The position numbers and the translations under genes were made by a program. From assembly GCA_035380245.1 (NCBI GenBank), contig DAOSXA010000002.1, forward strand, positions 1,054,001 through 1,118,000: 64,000 nucleotides of DNA, given 5' to 3'. The stretch is from Candidatus Zixiibacteriota bacterium (GTDB lineage Bacteria; Zixibacteria; MSB-5A5; GN15; FEB-12). Position 1 is the first letter of the stretch; each line of letters begins with the position of its first letter. The notes under the pieces are model-generated. The model was not told where the DNA came from. It ran no database searches and saw nothing but the letters and a program-made list of their open reading frames with translations. Positions 59,179 through 64,000 of the stretch are shown here, piece after piece.

Positions 59179-60543
59179 TTATCTGTCTTTGAGCCTCCTC
59201 AGATAGGCCGGAATAGTCGGATCGTCTTCGGAGAACAGCGGGACACGGTTGGTTTCGGGCCTGACATTGCGATAACCATGGCCGTTTCCATTACCGTTAC
59301 CATTGCCGTTTCCCCCCTCGCTGTGTCTCATGAAGTCAACCATCTCCTGCGGCTCGGCGGCAACCGGTTGCAGTTCTTGCTGAACCGGGGGTTCCGGATC
59401 CGGTTGAGAGATTGGGGTTACCGGTTTGGAGGACATGAAGGCTACTGATTTCCGTGTTTCAACCAACGGCCGTTCTTCAACCCGCAGCGGTTCATCGTTG
59501 AACAATGAGATTGTTTTCCCCGGACGAGTCTGGGCCAGTTGTTCGGCGGTCTTCTGACACAGTTCTTCGCGTCGGCCGATACCGGTCGCAATCACCGTTA
59601 CCCGGATTTCATCCTGCATGGTAGGATCGATCACGGCTCCGAAGATGATGTTGGCATCGTTGCCGGCTTCTTCATAGATGAAGGAAGTTGCCGTATTGAC
59701 ATCGAATAACGTCATATCCTCACCACCGGTGACGTTGATGAGCACACCGCCGGCGCCGCTGATCGAAACATCTTCCAACAGCGGAGATGAAATCGCCTGA
59801 CGCGCCGCTTCCGTTGCCTTATCGTCGCCGTTCGCATACCCGGTCCCCATGAGGGCGTCGCCCATTTCGAGCATGACCGTGCGTACATCGGCAAAGTCAC
59901 AGTTGATCAGGCCGGGAATCGTGATCAGATCGGAAATACCCTTGGTGGCTTGATGAAGGATATCATCGGCGACTCGGAACGCCTGGGTCAGCGTAGTCCG
60001 CTTATCGACTATCTGCAACAGCCTTTCATTCGGAATCGTGATTAGCGTATCGACGTTGGCTCGCAGCTCCTGAAGACCCTGTTCGGCGCGCGTGATCCGC
60101 TTGTTACCCTCGAAGCGGAACGGCCGGGTGACAATCGCCACTGTCAAGGCTCCGGAGGCTTTGGCGATTTCCGCCAGGACCGGCGCCGCGCCGGTGCCGG
60201 TGCCGCCGCCCATTCCGGCGGTAATGAACACCATGTTGGGATTGCCGAGGGCTTCGGCCACCTGCTGACGACTTTCTTCGATCGCCCGCCGACCAACGTC
60301 CGGATCCGCGCCCGCGCCCAGTCCCCCGGTCACATCGGTCCCGATTTGAACTTTTTTGTCCGCCAGGCTCTGATCGAGAACCTGGGCATCGGTGTTGATC
60401 GCAATGAATTCGACACCCTTGAGGCCGGACTCGATCATCCGATTGATGGCGTTGCCGCCACCGCCTCCGACACCGACGACTTTGATATTGGCATAACCAA
60501 TGAAGTCATCGGCGAAGTTAAACATGTGCTTTGAGTCGCTCAC
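59179..60543 (-). CDS. ftsZ: Cell division protein FtsZ
   Basis: 454 residues from the GTG at 60543 (GGAGG seven bases ahead). GTPase tubulin-like domain: IKVVGVGGGGGNAINRMI, GMGGGTGTGAAPVLAEIAK, NVDFADVRTVM (T7-loop type region), C-terminal conserved tail VPLFSEDDPTIPAYLRRLKDR (binds FtsA). The linker has a Gly-Asn alternating tract (~ 59290-59320), encoded by a short simple repeat. Polymerises into the Z-ring. Follows ftsA by 26 bases; a longer in-frame reading upstream would overlap ftsA and is not used. Confidence 0.97.
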   Translation of the reverse strand: MSDSKHMFNFADDFIGYANIKVVGVGGGGGNAINRMIESGLKGVEFIAINTDAQVLDQSLADKKVQIGTDVTGGLGAGADPDVGRRAIEESRQQVAEALGNPNMVFITAGMGGGTGTGAAPVLAEIAKASGALTVAIVTRPFRFEGNKRITRAEQGLQELRANVDTLITIPNERLLQIVDKRTTLTQAFRVADDILHQATKGISDLITIPGLINCDFADVRTVMLEMGDALMGTGYANGDDKATEAARQAISSPLLEDVSISGAGGVLINVTGGEDMTLFDVNTATSFIYEEAGNDANIIFGAVIDPTMQDEIRVTVIATGIGRREELCQKTAEQLAQTRPGKTISLFNDEPLRVEERPLVETRKSVAFMSSKPVTPISQPDPEPPVQQELQPVAAEPQEMVDFMRHSEGGNGNGNGNGNGHGYRNVRPETNRVPLFSEDDPTIPAYLRRLKDR

Positions 60544-60569
60544 TTCTGTTCCTCCATGAACATCGTTAT

Positions 60570-61793
60570 TCAAAACTGCCGTTGTATCCAATTTTCGAAT
60601 TTCTTCAGAAATCCTCTCATTCCGCCGCCGGACTTGCCCGCTACCGCTTCGTGATCGAATCCATAACGAAGCAGTCCGTGGACAGTCACGAAACGCGTCC
60701 CGTCCAACTCGTCGATCGTCCCCTCGAATCCCTGTATCTGCCCCCATCGTACCGGCGCATCCAGAATCTGTTCGGCCAGCTCGACCGCTCCGGGTAACTG
60801 GGCGCCGCCGCCGGTCAGAACCAATCCGCCGGCCAGGGCTTCGGTGGCGCCGACCTTCTTAATTTCCTTGTAAACGAGGGAATAAATTTCTTCCATACGC
60901 GGCTCGATAATCGATGCCAGCACGTGCTGAGATATCTCACGTTCGGGACGACCGGCCATTCCCGGCACCCGCAGCATTTCCTCCGGATTGACTAAGGTTG
61001 CCATCGCGGCGCCATGCGACAGCTTGAGCGCTTCAGCCTGCTCAATCGAAGTCCTCAGTCCGATAGCGATATCGTTGCTGACATTCTTGCCGCCGAGCGG
61101 CACTACCGCCGTATGCTGAATAGCCCCATCGAAAAAGATCGAGATATTCGTCAGATCACCGCCGACATCCACCAGCACCGCCCCGGTGTCTTTTTCATCG
61201 TCGCTGAGCAACACCAGCGACATGGCCAGCGATTCGAGAACGATATGATCAACCCCCAAATTACACCGCTCCAGCGCGCGATACAGATTGCGGGCGGTCG
61301 TTACCGAGGCCGTTACGATATGGGCCTGCACTTCGAGCCTGACGCCGGACATCCCCACCGGATCCTTTATGCCGCTTTGGTCGTCGACTGCGAAAGCCTG
61401 GGGAATGACATGAATTATCTCGCGATCCACCGGAATCGCCACCGCCCGGGCCGCTTCAATAGCGCGGTTCACGTCGGCCTGTGCGATTTCCTGGTCGCTG
61501 CGACCGACCGCCACGACACCGTGGCTGTTGATCGAGCGAATGTGCTCACCGGCGATACCTACCGTAACACGATCGATCTCCGTGCCGGAAGTCATCTGGG
61601 CATCCTCCACCGCCTTGGTGATCGAGGAAACCGTCTTCTCCATATTGACCACTACTCCCCGACGAAGTCCTTCCGCCGGTGACTGTCCGTGACCGATAAC
61701 GTAGAGTCTTCCTTCCGCGTCCATTTCCCCAACCAACGCCACGATCTTGGTGGTGCCGATATCCAGCGCAGCGACAATCTTTTCCTGGGCCAT
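60570..61793 (-). CDS. ftsA: Cell division protein FtsA
   Basis: 407 residues from the ATG at 61793 (GGAGGGG eight bases ahead). Actin-like ATPase: IVAALDIGTTKIVALVGE (phosphate 1), VDVGGDLTNISIFFDGAI (phosphate 2), LAGGLVLTGGGAQLPGAVELAE (adenosine), RWGQIQGFEGTIDELDGTRFVTVHGLL; C-terminal amphipathic helix ...FLKKFENWIQRQF for membrane attachment. Tethers FtsZ to the inner membrane. The start of ftsA follows the ftsQ stop by 2 bases. Confidence 0.96.
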   Translation of the reverse strand: MAQEKIVAALDIGTTKIVALVGEMDAEGRLYVIGHGQSPAEGLRRGVVVNMEKTVSSITKAVEDAQMTSGTEIDRVTVGIAGEHIRSINSHGVVAVGRSDQEIAQADVNRAIEAARAVAIPVDREIIHVIPQAFAVDDQSGIKDPVGMSGVRLEVQAHIVTASVTTARNLYRALERCNLGVDHIVLESLAMSLVLLSDDEKDTGAVLVDVGGDLTNISIFFDGAIQHTAVVPLGGKNVSNDIAIGLRTSIEQAEALKLSHGAAMATLVNPEEMLRVPGMAGRPEREISQHVLASIIEPRMEEIYSLVYKEIKKVGATEALAGGLVLTGGGAQLPGAVELAEQILDAPVRWGQIQGFEGTIDELDGTRFVTVHGLLRYGFDHEAVAGKSGGGMRGFLKKFENWIQRQF

Positions 61794-61795
61794 GA

Positions 61796-62518
61796 TTATT
61801 TCCCCTCCACGCAAACGATCATGTTGTCGAAACGAACGTCGAGATACTTCGCCTTATCCAGTCCCGGCGAATAGCGCGTGATGAAATCGACGAAACGATC
61901 TATCCCTTCAACGAACCGTGCCGGCATTAACCGCACCCGGTAGTCGAGTCCTTCGATTGTCAACTCGATATGTCCTTCCGGATGCATATATACTTCGCCG
62001 ATCAGGCGATAGAGGTCCTTATGTTTATGGCGAATCACCTGGAGGGCATTGACCACTACCGGAACTCGTCCATCCTCACCCGAGGTGAATGTTTTCCAGG
62101 CCTTAAGACCGGTGATTATCGGGCATTCCCAACCGGCCGGACTGTTCTTGAGCGGCAACAGGCGACCGTTCTCGGCCAGACCACACAGCTTGCCGGAAGC
62201 TTTATCAAGCAACACGCAGACCGGATTGAAATCGTTGGTTTCTATCTTCAGAGTGCGAAGACCGCTGAAGTTCATATCGACCTTATAGACCTCGGGGCGA
62301 CGCAGCAGTTGCCCGGCCAGGCTGTCCAGGGGTTGCCGTAGAATGGAACGAGCCGAAAGCGGGCTGAGTGTTTCCTGCCACTGCTCGACCGGCTGGTTAT
62401 CGAGCACCACCGTCTGTAACCGACAAGCGGAGGTAAAATGAGCTGCACTGACCAGAGCCAGGCCGAACACGATCATGACAACCATCATCAGCGTTTTTTT
62501 CTTCGACAGCCGAGCCAT
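61796..62518 (-). CDS. ftsQ: Cell division protein FtsQ/DivIB
   Basis: 240 residues. One N-terminal membrane helix (~8-28, TLMMVVMIVFGLALVSAAHF) preceded by a basic SKKK. POTRA-like strands ~35-90 and a C-terminal beta domain (VEGIDRFVDFITRYSPGLDKAKYLDVRFDNMIVC) as in FtsQ. The POTRA start is unusual in having no FxxV. ATG overlaps the murC stop by one base (TAATG). It bridges FtsBL to the ring. The ftsQ-ftsA-ftsZ order supports the call. Confidence 0.88.
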   Translation of the reverse strand: MARLSKKKTLMMVVMIVFGLALVSAAHFTSACRLQTVVLDNQPVEQWQETLSPLSARSILRQPLDSLAGQLLRRPEVYKVDMNFSGLRTLKIETNDFNPVCVLLDKASGKLCGLAENGRLLPLKNSPAGWECPIITGLKAWKTFTSGEDGRVPVVVNALQVIRHKHKDLYRLIGEVYMHPEGHIELTIEGLDYRVRLMPARFVEGIDRFVDFITRYSPGLDKAKYLDVRFDNMIVCVEGK

Positions 62519-63885
62519 TATTTTTTCAGCGCCTCCAGAATCTCAGATCGAGCCAGCGTAATCGAACCGGCTCCCATCGTTATCACCAGATCCCCCGGTT
62601 GTGCTATTTTCGCCACGGCTTCGGCGGCATTCTGCCTCGGACCGATACCGATAAAATCACCACCCAGTTTCTTCCCCTCCTGAACGATCAACTCCGATGT
62701 CACGCCCTCCATCGGTTTTTCCCGGGCGGGATAGATATCCGCCAACAGCACCTTGTCGGCCAGCGATAAGGATTGAGCGAATTCCCGATAGAAATCACGA
62801 GTACGGCTGAACAGATGCGGTTGATAAACCACGATAATGCGACGGCCATAAACCTCGCGTGCCATCTGCAACGTGGCTTTGATCTCGGTGGGATGGTGCG
62901 CGTAATCATCGGCGACGATAATATCGTTCGTTTCTCCGACCAGTTCGAATCTGCGGCCGACACCGTTGAATTCACGGAGGCCGTCGGCAATGGTCTCGAA
63001 CGGAACTTCCAACTCGAAACAAGTCGCCACCGCCGCCAGGGCGTTGGCGATATTGTGTCGTCCCGGCACTCGCAGGATTATCTCACCGAGCAAATCTCCC
63101 CGCCGATACACCGAAAACACCGTCCGGCCGGCCTGCAGATCGCAATTCAGCGCTCGATAGTCAGCCTCGGGGCCGAAGCCGAACGTTACGTACGGACGGG
63201 CGATACGATGTTTGAGCGTCATCAGGTTTTCATCATCGGCATTGATTACCACCGAACCGTAGAACGGCGCCCGATTCATGTAGGCCAGAAACGATTCCTT
63301 CAGATGATCGAAATTGTCGTAACAATCCAGATGATCCGGCTCGATATTGGTTACGACCGCTACCGTCGGGAACATCGCCAAAAAGGACCGGTCGTACTCG
63401 TCCGCCTCGGCGACAAGATAATCGCCGCTTCCCAGAGCGGCGCCGGTTCCGAGCCCTGCGACCACACCGCCGACGATGATGGTCGGCTGGTAGTCGCCGC
63501 GACGAAGCACGGCAGCTATCATCGAAGTCGTGGTGGTTTTGCCGTGCGTCCCGGCCACGCCGATCGAATACTTAAGGCGCATCAGTTCGCCCAGCATTTC
63601 GGCTCGTTTGATCACCGGGATACCGCGACGGCGAGCCTCGACCACCTCCGGATTGTCTTCTCCCACCGCCGAAGATATGACCACAACATCGGTATCGGCC
63701 ACATTGGCCGCGCGATGTTCGTTCACCAGCGTGATGCCGAGGTTACTCAGGTATGCAGTAATGCTGCTGGGACTCAAGTCGGAACCGGATATCTGATAAC
63801 CGAGATTGTACAGAATCTCGGCAATGCCCGACATACCGGCGCCGCCTATTCCGACGAAGTGCAGTTTTTTAATTTTGCCAAACAT
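62518..63885 (-). CDS. murC: UDP-N-acetylmuramate-L-alanine ligase MurC
   Basis: 455 residues from the ATG at 63885 (MFGKIKKLHFVGIGGAGMSG), AAGAAG at weak spacing. Rossmann start HFVGIGGAGMSGIAEI, ATP site GTHGKTTTTSMI (~115-126), substrate loop VVTNIEPDHLD, VDDYAHHPTEIKATLQMAR, IVVYQPHLFSRTRDF, ADKVLLADIYPAREKP. Joins L-Ala to UDP-MurNAc, first step of peptide stem synthesis. Longer in-frame starts would add 36 residues of no MurC likeness. Neighbours: murG C-terminus upstream and ftsQ after it. Confidence 0.96.
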   Translation of the reverse strand: MFGKIKKLHFVGIGGAGMSGIAEILYNLGYQISGSDLSPSSITAYLSNLGITLVNEHRAANVADTDVVVISSAVGEDNPEVVEARRRGIPVIKRAEMLGELMRLKYSIGVAGTHGKTTTTSMIAAVLRRGDYQPTIIVGGVVAGLGTGAALGSGDYLVAEADEYDRSFLAMFPTVAVVTNIEPDHLDCYDNFDHLKESFLAYMNRAPFYGSVVINADDENLMTLKHRIARPYVTFGFGPEADYRALNCDLQAGRTVFSVYRRGDLLGEIILRVPGRHNIANALAAVATCFELEVPFETIADGLREFNGVGRRFELVGETNDIIVADDYAHHPTEIKATLQMAREVYGRRIIVVYQPHLFSRTRDFYREFAQSLSLADKVLLADIYPAREKPMEGVTSELIVQEGKKLGGDFIGIGPRQNAAEAVAKIAQPGDLVITMGAGSITLARSEILEALKK

Positions 63886-63943
63886 TATCTTCTTGCAGGC
63901 AAACCCGACCACAGGGGCCTTGGCCCGAGACAAAGTCGTCAAG

Positions 63944-64000
63944 CTAACTTCCTGCCTTTCTCTCGTTAATGATGCGCACGATATCCTCGGCAATCACATC
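63944..64000 (-). CDS. murG: MurG C-terminus (partial)
   Basis: Eighteen codons and TAG at the window edge read ...DVIAEDIVRIINERKAGS, like the final helix of many MurG proteins (A..I...I..L). The position upstream of murC in the dcw cluster supports the name. Truncated by the window end; other dcw enzymes are possible. Confidence 0.5.
   Translation of the reverse strand, partial: DVIAEDIVRIINERKAGS

Noticed and set aside
59290..59320. Simple-repeat tract in ftsZ as a phase-variable switch
   Set aside because: The tract encodes a Gly-Asn linker in frame in units of six; unit-length change would not shift the frame, so it is more likely a flexible linker.
62773..63969. Long open frame on the plus strand (398 codons)
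   Set aside because: Lies antisense to murC, which has all family motifs. Composition (many Arg, His, Ile) is that of reverse-strand frames.
1..64000. CRISPR arrays, tRNA or rRNA genes, insertion sequences
   Set aside because: No regularly spaced repeats, no tRNA-like cloverleaf, no rRNA sequence and no transposase were seen on either strand.

Overview
The window reads as one contig of a Gram-negative, didermic bacterium of the FCB type, most likely candidate division Zixibacteria or a close relative. This is an inference. It rests on exported proteins ending in Por/T9SS-type sorting domains (NPFNP motif), paired dockerin-like segments of the form GDVNxDGxxDISDLVYLVSYMFQGG, a PorX-type regulator, Gld-like ABC genes, SecA-dependent lipoproteins and a complete FtsQ-FtsA-FtsZ/MurC division block. 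Nearly everything is on the minus strand; only the first two genes and rpmB are on the plus strand. Recurrent TTGACA-N17/18-TATNTT promoters and SD-led starts (often TTG or GTG) are visible.

Layout. (1) 58-5896: an outer-membrane barrel-like protein and a lipoprotein with a cohesin-like domain plus leucine-rich repeats, facing a large beta-helix surface protein across a bidirectional terminator. (2) 6113-32223: a 26-kb type VI secretion (T6SS) locus, all minus. Its first half (32223 down to 21456) carries accessory and cargo genes: PAAR spike, a giant OmpA-like/metzincin-like protein, a lipoprotein propeller, a DUF1795/Eag-like adaptor, a protein sharing the PAAR C-terminal module, and a glycine-zipper/LysM protein. 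Its second half (21223 to 6113) carries the machine: ClpV split into two genes, TssB, TssC, Hcp, VgrG, TssE, TssF, TssG with a PASTA-like N-terminus, TssK, a TssL-like tail-anchored protein, a reduced TssM-like GTPase and an exported protein. TssA and TssJ are not seen. (3) 32376-41015: an SGNH-like exported hydrolase, a CsgG-OmpA fusion, and a Gld-like operon (ATPase, fused GldF-GldG-type permease, DUF4340 protein), with three copies of a dispersed intergenic repeat at the unit borders. (4) 41016-44020: a sialidase-fold dockerin-like protein and a degenerate GGDEF protein. (5) 44327-57254: NtrC-type activator, two GAF-containing kinases, then a tightly overlapping operon serS-kinase-porX-tsaE-tsaB-rimI-accD-folC-kinase-RR/kinase. 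(6) 57637-64000: rpmB, a solitary flagellin, and ftsZ-ftsA-ftsQ-murC-(murG).

The system most worth attention is the T6SS. It combines a Bacteroidota-like (subtype iii-like) Hcp tube protein with TssK/TssL/TssM-like parts of the proteobacterial type, a genuinely split ClpV, and a cargo set that looks like a metalloprotease effector with a coupled lipoprotein and a chaperone/transmembrane-cargo pair. The T9SS-type cargo proteins and the kinase-PorX pair suggest a second secretion route in the same cell. All family calls come from reading protein sequence by eye; no database search was run.
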